Origin: an uncultured Caryophanales bacterium
GTDB taxonomy: Bacteria; Bacillota_I; Bacilli_A; RF39; UBA660
Assembly (NCBI GenBank): GCA_947168625.1
Contig: CAMVMQ010000030.1
Span: 1 to 9,569, forward strand
Reading direction: 5' to 3'
Length of the DNA: 9,569 nt
In this document: piece by piece, positions 1 through 7,153 of the stretch
How positions within the stretch are numbered: the stretch's first letter is position 1
Layout of the letters: each line of letters begins with the position of its first letter
Made by a program: the position numbers and the translations under genes
Notes under the pieces: model-generated
Told to the model about the DNA's origin: nothing
Seen by the model: only the letters and a program-made list of their open reading frames with translations
The model's database searches: none

Positions 1-420
1 ATTTATATTACTATTGTTTATATTATTATTTATGTTATTAGGAATACTATTGCTACTATTTATATTGTTATTTATATTGTTATTTATATTGTTATTATTA
101 TTTATATTGTTATTTATATTGTTATTATTATTTGTATTGTTATTTATATTATTGTTATTTGCATTATAATTTATGTTACTATTGTTTTCGTTATTATTTA
201 TGTTACTAGGAATGTTGTCATTATTATTAACGGTATTATTTATGCTACTAGGCAAGTCATTATTTCCAGGATTATTATTGTTGTTGCTTGTATTAACATT
301 TTGAATATTAACATTCATTGGATCGTTTACATCAATTTTGGGAATACCAATAATAGTATTCAAATTTCCTGTAGCATGATAAGGAGTAACACGTTCATTC
401 TTATCATTGTTATCATTCAT
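1..420 (-). CDS. Asparagine-rich low-complexity protein, 3' end cut by window edge
   Basis: The frame stays open for 140 codons from the ATG at 418-420 to the left edge, so the C-terminus is missing. The start follows a strong site, AGGAGGAAATAA, with normal spacing. The first 40 residues are of ordinary composition (it begins MNDNNDKNERVTPYHATGN, followed by a short Ile/Pro/Asp stretch) and may be a small conserved head. After that the chain is almost only Asn with Ile, Ser and a few Pro. By my count 70 of 140 residues are Asn, mostly as N-N-N-I units. There is no signal peptide or membrane span in the visible part, so it looks cytoplasmic. It lies 53 bp downstream of another Asn-rich gene with a near-identical ribosome binding site, so the two may be co-expressed or related. 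I do not recognise a family. The reading frame and start are secure; the function is unknown. Confidence 0.8.
   Translation of the reverse strand, partial: MNDNNDKNERVTPYHATGNLNTIIGIPKIDVNDPMNVNIQNVNTSNNNNNPGNNDLPSSINNTVNNNDNIPSNINNNENNSNINYNANNNNINNNTNNNNNINNNINNNNNINNNINNNINSSNSIPNNINNNINNSNIN
61..144. repeat. In-frame tandem repeat (12-bp units, 30-bp super-unit)
   Basis: On the plus strand the 12-bp unit TATATTGTTATT occurs at 61, 73, 85, 103 and 115, with a one-base variant at 133. ATTATT hexamers sit at 97 and 127. The blocks 73-102 and 103-132 are exact 30-bp tandem copies. All units are multiples of three, so gain or loss of copies changes protein length (N-N-N-I units) without a frameshift. 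Confidence 0.85.
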
Positions 421-441
421 ATTATTTCCTCCTTTTTATGT

Positions 442-465
442 AAAAAATTTAGGAATATCCTAAAT
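442..465 (-). terminator. Terminator-like hairpin between the two Asn-rich genes
   Basis: Read on the minus strand, ATTTAGGA-TAT-TCCTAAAT forms a perfect 8-bp stem with a 3-base loop (447-465). It is followed directly by five more T (442-446). The stem has only two G-C pairs, so it should be weak. The T-run ends about eight bases before the AGGAGG of the next gene, leaving no room for a promoter in between. It is therefore more likely a partial terminator or attenuator than a full stop. As DNA it is also a palindrome that could bind a dimeric protein. Confidence 0.45.
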
Positions 466-473
466 CTATTTAA

Positions 474-1556
474 TTATTGTTGATTATTAATATTCAAATT
501 ATTATTATTAGTATTAGTATTTCCCATTACATAATTGGGAATGTTAGGCACATTATTAATATTAGTGTTAGGAGTTGGTACACCAAAATTCATACTTGGA
601 TTATTATTTATAGGTTCAGGAATAATATTAACTGGTGCTGGTATTGGATTTACTGGAGCACTAACTCCAGTGTTTGGCATTGGACTTACCATTCCGTTAT
701 TTGGAGTAATTCCAATTGGACTAGTTGTAGTAACTTGATTTGTAGGTATTTTGTTAGCTACTTCTTGGAAATTAATTGGATTGTTCCCCATATTATTATT
801 CTGTTCTATAACAGGATTTTGATTGAAAATAGGTGTAGGCTCCATTACAGGTGTTGGAATAGATACATCTCTAGGTTCAATCCTTACATTTTGTTCAGAT
901 GATGGAGTGAAAAATGAATCGTTATTAGCAGTTACTCCACCATTTATCGGATTAAGCCCACTATCAATCATATTATTATTCATTCCAGAATTACCCATCA
1001 TATTTGTATTAGAATTAATGCTATTCCCAGCAATATTATCAATACTATTATTGCTGTTTAAATGCATACTATTATTAATATTTTGGTTGTCAATAATATT
1101 AGGATTAGGATTAATGTTGGCTCCGACAATACTATTTGCACCTATATTACTATTTGTAAATGAATCAAAATTATTTGTACCCATATTGTTATTTGTATAT
1201 ATACCATTATTATTCATCATATTGTTATTAAACCCGTCATTCATATTTTGATTAAATACAGTGTTATTCATCATATTGTTATTAAACCCATCATTCATAT
1301 TTTGATTAAACATGTTATTATTTTGGTTCATATCCATACCAAAATTTTGATTAGAATTCATATTCATATTCTGATTCATATTATTGAAATCAACATTGGC
1401 ATTATTTGTAATATTATTTCCATTCATTGCTTTTTGCCTCATTTTCTTTTTCTTCTTTGTATCAGCTAAAAAGCCTATTACTGTAATTAGTAATATTAAT
1501 AACACTGCCAAAACCCACACATAATATTCTAGCAAAAAATCCAAAACTGCTTGCAT
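474..1556 (-). CDS. Membrane-anchored Asn/Met/Pro-rich protein, cytoplasmic disordered tail
   Basis: This is a complete 360-residue protein. Residues about 12-30 are a single hydrophobic span preceded by a short acidic N-terminus and followed at once by a basic cluster (KKKKKMRQK, 34-42). By the positive-inside rule the N-terminus is outside and the rest cytoplasmic. This is the same layout as EzrA, encoded just upstream, and as ZipA of proteobacteria. Residues 44-215 are Asn/Met/Gly-rich, about 220-325 Pro-rich, and the last 35 again Asn-rich. Roughly 100 of 360 residues are Asn, and only three Lys/Arg occur after residue 43. A duplicated 18-residue segment (about 83-118) contains FNQNMNDGFNNNMMNN twice. 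The start follows GAGGAGGAAATAAA, 21-22 bases after a predicted transcription start. No enzymatic domain is visible. A scaffold or linker role in division or envelope assembly is inferred from topology and neighbourhood only. Confidence 0.85.
   Translation of the reverse strand: MQAVLDFLLEYYVWVLAVLLILLITVIGFLADTKKKKKMRQKAMNGNNITNNANVDFNNMNQNMNMNSNQNFGMDMNQNNNMFNQNMNDGFNNNMMNNTVFNQNMNDGFNNNMMNNNGIYTNNNMGTNNFDSFTNSNIGANSIVGANINPNPNIIDNQNINNSMHLNSNNSIDNIAGNSINSNTNMMGNSGMNNNMIDSGLNPINGGVTANNDSFFTPSSEQNVRIEPRDVSIPTPVMEPTPIFNQNPVIEQNNNMGNNPINFQEVANKIPTNQVTTTSPIGITPNNGMVSPMPNTGVSAPVNPIPAPVNIIPEPINNNPSMNFGVPTPNTNINNVPNIPNYVMGNTNTNNNNLNINNQQ
1210..1310. repeat. 47-bp direct repeat inside the anchored Asn-rich gene
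   Basis: Bases 1210-1256 and 1264-1310 are the same 47-bp sequence with one mismatch (G1236 versus A1290), at a 54-bp period (18 codons). Both copies are in the same frame and encode FNQNMNDGFNNNMMNN. The high nucleotide identity indicates a recent internal duplication. Confidence 0.85.
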
Positions 1557-1584
1557 TTTATTTCCTCCTCTTTACTCTATAATT

Positions 1585-1613
1585 AGAATAACATAATTAC
1601 TAATAAAAATCAA
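1585..1613 (-). promoter_or_regulatory. Candidate promoter for the anchored Asn-rich gene
   Basis: On the minus strand, -35 TTGATT (1608-1613), a 17-bp spacer and -10 TATTCT (1585-1590) preceded by TGT (extended -10) lie right after the ezrA stop codon. Transcription would start near 1578 and give a leader of about 21 bases with the ribosome binding site. Each hexamer matches consensus at 4 of 6 positions, so this is moderate evidence. Confidence 0.5.
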
Positions 1614-3314
1614 CTAATACTTAAATTTTTGTTCAATATTTTTATCTATAAATCCAAGACTCTTAAAAGAAATTTCAAATGAATCCTTATATTTGCCACG
1701 ATTAAATAATTCCTCTGCTTTAGTAAGGGCAATATCTATTTCTTCGTAAGAACTACGATATCTATTACCATATATAATTATTTCTTCTGCCATACTTACA
1801 CTCTTAATCATATCATTAGTCTTATTATATATTTTAAATACTAAATCGCGAGCTGTATCTACTCTAATATTTAATATTTTTATTACGATTGGCTTTTTGT
1901 TTAATTCTTTAGCAATTTCTCTAATGGCATCTTGTGCTTCTGATAGTTCAATATAGTAGCTACTTGGAATTACTGGTATCTTATAACTATTAAGTCTATA
2001 TTTAGCCTTTTTAAGTAAACCTTCAATTGCTTCAAGTTGCTCTCTAGCCCTAGTCTCATCATCTTGCATACTTGTAATAGATCTAAGTTGGTAATCTAAA
2101 TCATCTTGAAGACGTGATAGTCTAAGAGAAAGTCCATCTAGTTCTTCAACTAATTTTGAATAAGCAAATGCTTTCATTCTACCATGATCAGATAAAATTT
2201 TATAATCTGTATTAATATTTTCTAGATTCTTATTTAGATGACTGAATTTATTAATATCTTCATCAGATAAATTATAATTATATTTAATATCATCAATTTC
2301 TAAATATATATCTCTAACTACTTTGTTTACATTATCAATATCCTGACCTAATCCTTTAATGTTTTGTCTAAATAAATCTTTGCTTTCTTTTTCTTTATCA
2401 AAATCATTATATAGGCCATTAAAGTATTCCATTATTGTCTTTAATTCAATAATTGATTCTCCCATTTCAAGTTTTTTTAAATTGTCCATAATGTTATCAA
2501 TCTTGCTTTTAATTTCTTTAATATTGTATTCAACGTTTAAATAATCAAGTGGGTAACCATCTCTTCGCATGCGGTTATAATAAATACTAGCTTCTTCAAT
2601 CTTGTTTGGAACGAGACTAGTAGCCATAAGAACAATTGTAGGAACATCTTCGATAAGTTTGCCAAGTCTACTTATTTTTTCATCTAGTAAATTGATTTTT
2701 TTCTCGACCGTTACATATTCATTGTTATCCATGGCTTTTTCAAACTCTGCAAACAACTTATCAATGCTATCAAGTTCAGCTTCCATATATGGAGCAACAT
2801 CTCCAAACTCTTTTTTTGTCTTCTCAAATTTATTTTGATGCTCTCGATAAACAATCTTAAGTTTAGTGATTAAAGCTCTATTTCTTTCTTCTGACTCAGT
2901 AATCATTTTAATTTCTTCAAGTAGTTTATCAGCCTTTTTCTTAAGAGTTCTAAGTTCCATCTCAACATTAGCAATTTTTCTGATGGCCTGTCGATAATCT
3001 TTTCGTTCAATTAAAAATTCAACATCAGATATTGCTTCAGTGAGTGATGGTATTTTTTCATCTCTAATTAATTTAAAGGTAGTATCCCAATCATTTAGTT
3101 TGTTTTTTAAATTATCTGTCTTAATAAGCTCTTTGACTTTAGACATTTCGCTAAGAACTGGTACACTAAGTAAATTATTTTTTTCAATATCTAATTTTTC
3201 TATTTCTTTTTTATATTTCTTGTTTTGATTACTTTTAATAATGGCAATAGTAACAACTATAAGGATAATTGCCAATATAAAAGCCGCTATAGTAACTAAA
3301 AGGACACTATCCAT
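1614..3314 (-). CDS. ezrA: Septation ring formation regulator EzrA
   Basis: This 566-residue protein has the length and layout of EzrA, the membrane-anchored spectrin-like regulator that binds FtsZ, limits extra Z-rings and links division to wall synthesis in Bacilli. Residues about 3-26 form one N-terminal span (outside N-terminus) followed by a Lys-rich segment. The remainder is cytoplasmic, highly charged and helical, with repeated coiled-coil segments. Family-like stretches include the N-terminal PVLSEMSKVKEL region, the EERNR segment near residue 142, VPTIVLMATSLVPNKI followed by YNRMRRDGYPLDYL, and the C-terminal ALTKAEELFNRGKYKDSFEI. The ATG follows AGGAAAGGCGG, and an extended -10 promoter lies 29 bases upstream. 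There is no clear terminator before the next gene, whose promoter begins at the ezrA stop codon. The assignment rests on remembered family pattern, not a search. Confidence 0.9.
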   Translation of the reverse strand: MDSVLLVTIAAFILAIILIVVTIAIIKSNQNKKYKKEIEKLDIEKNNLLSVPVLSEMSKVKELIKTDNLKNKLNDWDTTFKLIRDEKIPSLTEAISDVEFLIERKDYRQAIRKIANVEMELRTLKKKADKLLEEIKMITESEERNRALITKLKIVYREHQNKFEKTKKEFGDVAPYMEAELDSIDKLFAEFEKAMDNNEYVTVEKKINLLDEKISRLGKLIEDVPTIVLMATSLVPNKIEEASIYYNRMRRDGYPLDYLNVEYNIKEIKSKIDNIMDNLKKLEMGESIIELKTIMEYFNGLYNDFDKEKESKDLFRQNIKGLGQDIDNVNKVVRDIYLEIDDIKYNYNLSDEDINKFSHLNKNLENINTDYKILSDHGRMKAFAYSKLVEELDGLSLRLSRLQDDLDYQLRSITSMQDDETRAREQLEAIEGLLKKAKYRLNSYKIPVIPSSYYIELSEAQDAIREIAKELNKKPIVIKILNIRVDTARDLVFKIYNKTNDMIKSVSMAEEIIIYGNRYRSSYEEIDIALTKAEELFNRGKYKDSFEISFKSLGFIDKNIEQKFKY

Positions 3315-3342
3315 ATTTTACCGCCTTTCCTACTCATACTAT

Positions 3343-3351
3343 ATTCTACCA
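3343..3351 (-). promoter_or_regulatory. Extended -10 promoter for ezrA
   Basis: On the minus strand TGG-TAGAAT (3343-3351) is an extended -10 element. The AT-rich stretch upstream has only a poor -35 (TTTTAA at 17 bp). Transcription would start near 3336, about 22 bases before the ezrA ATG. It lies downstream of the obg terminator, so ezrA can be expressed separately from obg. Confidence 0.5.
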
Positions 3352-3414
3352 CAAAAATATTTTTTTTAAAATACATTTTCTATTTTTTTATTTAAAAGAA
3401 TTCACCTGTATTTG

Positions 3415-3437
3415 AAAAGGACAAGTTTATCTTGTCC
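3415..3437 (-). terminator. Terminator of obg, containing its stop codon
   Basis: On the minus strand GGACAAG-ATAAA-CTTGTCC (3419-3437) makes a perfect 7-bp stem with a 5-base loop, followed by TTTT (3415-3418). The TAA stop codon of obg (3427-3429) falls in the loop, so the 5' arm encodes the last residues. The T-run is short, so termination may be incomplete. Confidence 0.65.
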
Positions 3438-4698
3438 ATTCAAATTCGAAGTCTAATATTCGAACTATATCGCCGTCTTTAATTCCATTTTTTATAAGTT
3501 CATCATCAACGCCCATTTTACGAAGTTTATTAGCAAATCTTTCATAGGCTTCTTCAGTATTAAAGTTTGTCATTTTAAATATTTTTTCTATTTCTTCCCC
3601 CCTAATTAAGAAGATGTTACCATCTTTAGTAATTGTAAATGGTCTTTCTTTCTTAAATTTATATAGAACATGGCTTTCTATTTTATCTTCTTCATATAAT
3701 GGAGTGTCTTCAATTTCTTTGACCATTATAGATAATTTATTGATTACTTGTTCTAAACCTTCTCCGATTAAGGCTGTTACTTCATAAACTTTTATGTCCT
3801 TTACTTTATCTTTAAATATTTTAAGGTTTTCTTTTGCATTAAAGGCATCCATCTTATTAGCAATTATGATTTCTGGCTTTAACAATAATTTTTCACTATA
3901 ATCGCCAAGTTCTTTTCTAATTTTAATATAGTCTTCATATGGGTCTCTGCCTTCTTCTCCTGACATATCTATTACGTGAGCAATAATCTTGGTTCTTTCA
4001 ATATGTTTTAAAAACTTATGCCCTAATCCTGCGCCCTCGCTGGCCCCTTCAATTAGCCCCGGAAGATCTGCTACTACAAAAGAATTATCTTTAGTTTTAA
4101 CTACTCCTAGATTTGGTGATAAAGTAGTAAAATGATAACTGGCAATCTTTGGATTAGCATTTGATATCATCGATAGAATTGTACTTTTTCCGACTGAAGG
4201 CATTCCTACTAAGCCAACATCCGCAAGCATATGAAGTTCAACTTTTATTTTTCTTGTCTCTCCAGGTTCACCTTTTTCAGCATAAGAAGGACACGGATTT
4301 GAGCGAGTTGCAAGACTGACATTTCCTCTTCCTCCTCTGCCACCATAGGCTATTATTTCTTCTTCTCCAGGATGAGTTAAATCTGCAATTACCGTATTAG
4401 TTTCCATATCAGTAACTGTGGTTCCAACAGGTACTTTTATAATAAGGTCATCACTAGCTTTACCGTTCATACCTTTGCCAAGACCATTTTCTCCATCACT
4501 GGCTTTGATTTTCTTTTGATATCTTAAATCAATTAAGGTTTTAAGACCCGAATCAGCCCTAAATATTATATCAGCGCCTTTTCCACCACTGCCTCCGAAT
4601 GGACCGCCCATTGGAACATAACTTTCTCTTCGGTATGCCATACATCCATTACCACCACTACCGGCAATAATAGTCATTATGACTTCATCAACAAACAT
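3427..4698 (-). CDS. obg: Obg family GTPase (ObgE/CgtA)
   Basis: This is the essential ribosome-associated GTPase of large-subunit assembly and stress control. Counting from the chosen start (423 residues), the glycine-rich Obg fold spans 1 to about 152 (GSGGNG, GGPFGGSGGKG, GGRGGRGN). The G domain follows with P-loop GMPSVGKS (165-172), DLPG (211-214) and NKMD (281-284). The C-terminal OCT domain runs from about 340 and ends in an acidic/aromatic tail. All GTP-binding motifs are intact. An in-frame ATG exists six codons upstream (4714-4716), but Obg proteins start MFVD. The site AAGGGAG (4707-4713) lies eight bases before the ATG at 4698, inside that extension, so I chose the inner start. 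The gene follows a small membrane-protein frame by four bases, which suggests translational coupling. A hairpin terminator overlaps its stop codon. Confidence 0.97.
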   Translation of the reverse strand: MFVDEVIMTIIAGSGGNGCMAYRRESYVPMGGPFGGSGGKGADIIFRADSGLKTLIDLRYQKKIKASDGENGLGKGMNGKASDDLIIKVPVGTTVTDMETNTVIADLTHPGEEEIIAYGGRGGRGNVSLATRSNPCPSYAEKGEPGETRKIKVELHMLADVGLVGMPSVGKSTILSMISNANPKIASYHFTTLSPNLGVVKTKDNSFVVADLPGLIEGASEGAGLGHKFLKHIERTKIIAHVIDMSGEEGRDPYEDYIKIRKELGDYSEKLLLKPEIIIANKMDAFNAKENLKIFKDKVKDIKVYEVTALIGEGLEQVINKLSIMVKEIEDTPLYEEDKIESHVLYKFKKERPFTITKDGNIFLIRGEEIEKIFKMTNFNTEEAYERFANKLRKMGVDDELIKNGIKDGDIVRILDFEFEWTR

Positions 4699-4702
4699 AT
4701 AA

Positions 4703-4831
4703 TCATCTCCCTTCATACTTAACTTTATAGACTATAACTAGGTACAAAACAATCAAGAGGATGATATATATACCAGATATCCACAAAATTCTAAGATAAT
4801 TGATTTTTCTTTTTTCTTTCTTTTCTTTCAT
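4703..4831 (-). CDS. Small single-span membrane protein (42 residues)
   Basis: A 42-codon frame starts at ATG 4829-4831, inside the last 41 bases of the ATPase gene in another frame, and ends at TGA 4703-4705, four bases before the obg start. A good ribosome binding site, AGAGGG (4839-4844), sits seven bases before the ATG. The peptide begins with a strongly basic head (MKEKKEKRK), partly a by-product of overlapping the Lys/Arg-rich ATPase tail. It then has about 20 hydrophobic residues (from ILWISGIY to LVIVY) and ends KVKYEGR. The 25 hydrophobic and C-terminal codons lie entirely in the otherwise empty gap between ATPase and obg. The predicted form is one membrane helix with the N-terminus in the cytoplasm. 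It could be a regulatory subunit of the ATPase or simply a coupling peptide that feeds ribosomes to obg. No family is recognised, and it is the only gene here ending in TGA. Confidence 0.55.
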   Translation of the reverse strand: MKEKKEKRKINYLRILWISGIYIILLIVLYLVIVYKVKYEGR

Positions 4832-7115
4832 TTCTAATCCCTCTAATTCTGATTACAATCTTGTCATAAAGTTCTTCTAAATAATCAATAATATATGTAT
4901 CAATAAAGGCAAAAAGCAAAATAAGAACAATACTTACTATACCAAATTTTGATACTAAAAACAAGTCAGGAAACATTATTAATAATACGAAGAAGCATAT
5001 GCTACAAAAAGCAAGTAATATCTTTCTCCATATATTAAGTGGTTTACATATTGTATATAGGAGTCTTAAAGTAATAAATCCAGTAAGTGATACTACTACT
5101 AAGCGATAAGTATCAAAGTTTTTATCAAAGATATTACATATCATCATAATAACAACAATATTTAGACATATTACTATTCCACTTCCTAAAGCATTTCTAA
5201 ATACTTTAACCAAGAAATTTTTCTCACTCTTTTGATAATTTGGTTCTAATGCTAGGAAAAATGATGGAATGCCCACACAAAAAGCACTAATTAAAGATAA
5301 CTGTACTGGGTAAAATGGATACTCGTGAGCGAAAAAGATAGCAATTAAGGATAGTAAAAATGAGTAAACTGTTTTAATTAAGTACATCGAAGATACTCTT
5401 TCAATATTATTTACTACTCTTCTTCCTTCAAGGGTAATACTAGGTAGCACACTAAAGTCATCATTAGTTAGAACTACTTCTGCGACTCCTTTTGCAGCAC
5501 TAACGCCACTACCTAGGGCAATTCCACAGTCTGCTTCTTTAAGCCCTAGAATATCATTTACTCCATCTCCAATCATCGAAACGGTGTTATTTTTCTTTAG
5601 GGCCTTAATAACTCTTTGTTTATCTTTTGGTCTCATTCTACCAAATATTTTCTTTTCATTAACAATTTTTTCTAATTCAGTATCACTTTCTGGTAAATCT
5701 TTTCCTTCAATATATAAATCATATCCTGGGAAATCAAGCCTCTTTAAAATGTTAGCTACAGTTAAAGGATTATCTCCTGAGATTACTTTTATGTCAACTC
5801 CTTCTTTTTTAAAATACAATAACGTATCTTTAGCAGAAGGTCTTACATTATCTTTAAGAATAATAAAAGCACTTACTTCCCTTTTATCTTTCTCTCTTAC
5901 CAAAGTAAGAATTCGATATCCTTTTTTTACATGCTCATCTAATTCCTTATAATCACTAATACTACTTCCGTCAATTATATATTCTAAAGCTCCTAAATAG
6001 TATTTTATCCCATCAATAGTCGTAATACTACATTTCATAGCAGAGGAAAAAGCTACTCTATCTTCAACATTTAAATCATTCTTAATGCCAAATTTTTTCT
6101 TTAACGCAATATCTGTAGCGTTATTAGCTTCTTCTGTTAGAATATTACTTATAATTCTTTCTATATCAATATGCTTATTAATATGAATTGTGTCTACAAC
6201 TTCCATCGTTCCATCAGTAATTGTGCCGGTTTTATCTAAACACAAGACATCTGTACATGATAAGATTTCAATACCATGAAGTCTTTGAATAAGGACTTTT
6301 TTTCTTGCCATTTTAATAACACCAGCAGTTAAAGCAACCGAAGTAAGAAGAACTAACCCTTCGGGAATCATTCCAATAATACCCGCTACTGTTCCGAGTA
6401 TCGCTTCACTATATGATAAATGACTAAAGAAATATTGGCTCACAAAAAGTGTTATTCCTACTGGTATAATAAGAATAGTAATAACTTTAAAAATGCTATT
6501 AATGGTTCTTTGCAAAAAAGATGAATTATCTTTAATTTCCGCAGCATCTCTAACTAGGCTGCTTGCATATCCTTCATTTCCAAGACTTATTACTTTTGCA
6601 TAACCACTGCCACTTGTAATAAAAGATCCAGACATGATCTTATCATCTTTTCTTTTTACTATAGCTTCAGATTCACCTGTAATAATTGATTCATCAACTT
6701 CTAAAGAAGAAGATTTTAGTACTATTAAATCGGTAAGAATAGAGTCTCCTGATGAAAGGTATATTGTATCATCAAGAACTATTTCTTCCTTAGGGATAAT
6801 TGCTTTTTTTCCACTCCGAATAACTGTTACTTCATTTTTCTTATTAATTTTAATATTATCTAGGATTCTTTTAGCTTTAATTTCTTGATATATGGAAATA
6901 AAAGTGTTAATAATAATTGTTCCAACAAAAGTAGCATTTTGAATATAGCCAGTAGTTAAAACTACTATAAAAAGGGAGATATTTAAAATATTAAAAAGAG
7001 TAATCGTATTACTTAAAATAATCTTCTTAATTGGTCGAGTATTTTTCTCTTCCTTATTATTAACTAAACCATTTTCTTTTCGATACTCTACTTCTTGATA
7101 AGATAGACCATCCAT
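4791..7115 (-). CDS. P-type cation-transporting ATPase, CtpE/Exp7-like
   Basis: This 774-residue membrane pump couples ATP hydrolysis to cation transport. The actuator domain carries TGES (146-149). The phosphorylation site is DKTGT (294-298) with Asp294 as acceptor. SGDNP (446-450), RMRPKDKQ (493-500) and GDGVND (516-521) complete the HAD core. Hydrophobic spans lie at about 37-56, 60-79, 205-228, 236-265, then roughly six more from 578 to 746, which fits ten helices. Helix 4 has PEGL (251-254) followed by VLLTS, as in the CtpE (mycobacterial calcium uptake) and pneumococcal Exp7 group. There are no N-terminal metal-binding domains and no CPx motif, so heavy-metal export is unlikely. The nucleotide-domain motif is degenerate (LGALE near 374-378 for the usual KGAPE or LGAPE). 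The start follows AAAGGAGGG. Calcium is the best substrate guess, by family resemblance only. Confidence 0.9.
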   Translation of the reverse strand: MDGLSYQEVEYRKENGLVNNKEEKNTRPIKKIILSNTITLFNILNISLFIVVLTTGYIQNATFVGTIIINTFISIYQEIKAKRILDNIKINKKNEVTVIRSGKKAIIPKEEIVLDDTIYLSSGDSILTDLIVLKSSSLEVDESIITGESEAIVKRKDDKIMSGSFITSGSGYAKVISLGNEGYASSLVRDAAEIKDNSSFLQRTINSIFKVITILIIPVGITLFVSQYFFSHLSYSEAILGTVAGIIGMIPEGLVLLTSVALTAGVIKMARKKVLIQRLHGIEILSCTDVLCLDKTGTITDGTMEVVDTIHINKHIDIERIISNILTEEANNATDIALKKKFGIKNDLNVEDRVAFSSAMKCSITTIDGIKYYLGALEYIIDGSSISDYKELDEHVKKGYRILTLVREKDKREVSAFIILKDNVRPSAKDTLLYFKKEGVDIKVISGDNPLTVANILKRLDFPGYDLYIEGKDLPESDTELEKIVNEKKIFGRMRPKDKQRVIKALKKNNTVSMIGDGVNDILGLKEADCGIALGSGVSAAKGVAEVVLTNDDFSVLPSITLEGRRVVNNIERVSSMYLIKTVYSFLLSLIAIFFAHEYPFYPVQLSLISAFCVGIPSFFLALEPNYQKSEKNFLVKVFRNALGSGIVICLNIVVIMMICNIFDKNFDTYRLVVVSLTGFITLRLLYTICKPLNIWRKILLAFCSICFFVLLIMFPDLFLVSKFGIVSIVLILLFAFIDTYIIDYLEELYDKIVIRIRGIRNERKERKKKNQLS

Positions 7116-7131
7116 ACTTTCCCTCCTTTAG

Positions 7132-7150
7132 AAAAAGGGCTTATGCCCTT
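7132..7150 (-). terminator. Hairpin with T-run between the M23 gene and the ATPase
   Basis: On the minus strand AAGGGC-ATAA-GCCCTT (7135-7150) is a perfect 6-bp stem with a tetraloop, followed by TTT (five T counting the stem end). It starts three bases after the M23 stop codon. The AAAGGAGGG of the ATPase begins only a few bases after the T-run, and I see no convincing promoter between them. It may therefore act as a leaky terminator that lowers ATPase, small-protein and obg expression relative to the M23 gene. Confidence 0.6.
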
Positions 7151-7153
7151 ATT

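Noticed and set aside
55..156. CRISPR-like regular repeats
   Set aside because: Units are 12 bp and directly adjacent with no unique spacers, and they code in frame for Asn/Ile; this is a coding minisatellite.
301..1469. Several plus-strand open frames of 60-142 codons
   Set aside because: They lie opposite the Asn-rich genes. Asn codons (AAT/AAC) read on the other strand give Ile/Val/Leu-rich peptides that look like membrane proteins but are complement artefacts. They lack ribosome binding sites and the minus-strand frame explains the region.
2359..3228. Plus-strand open frames opposite ezrA
   Set aside because: Their Ser/Leu/Phe-rich composition is what the complement of Lys/Glu-rich coiled-coil codons gives; no start signals are seen.
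4699..4716. Upstream ATG giving obg six extra N-terminal residues
   Set aside because: The ribosome binding site AAGGGAG lies inside the extension, and Obg proteins start at MFVD.
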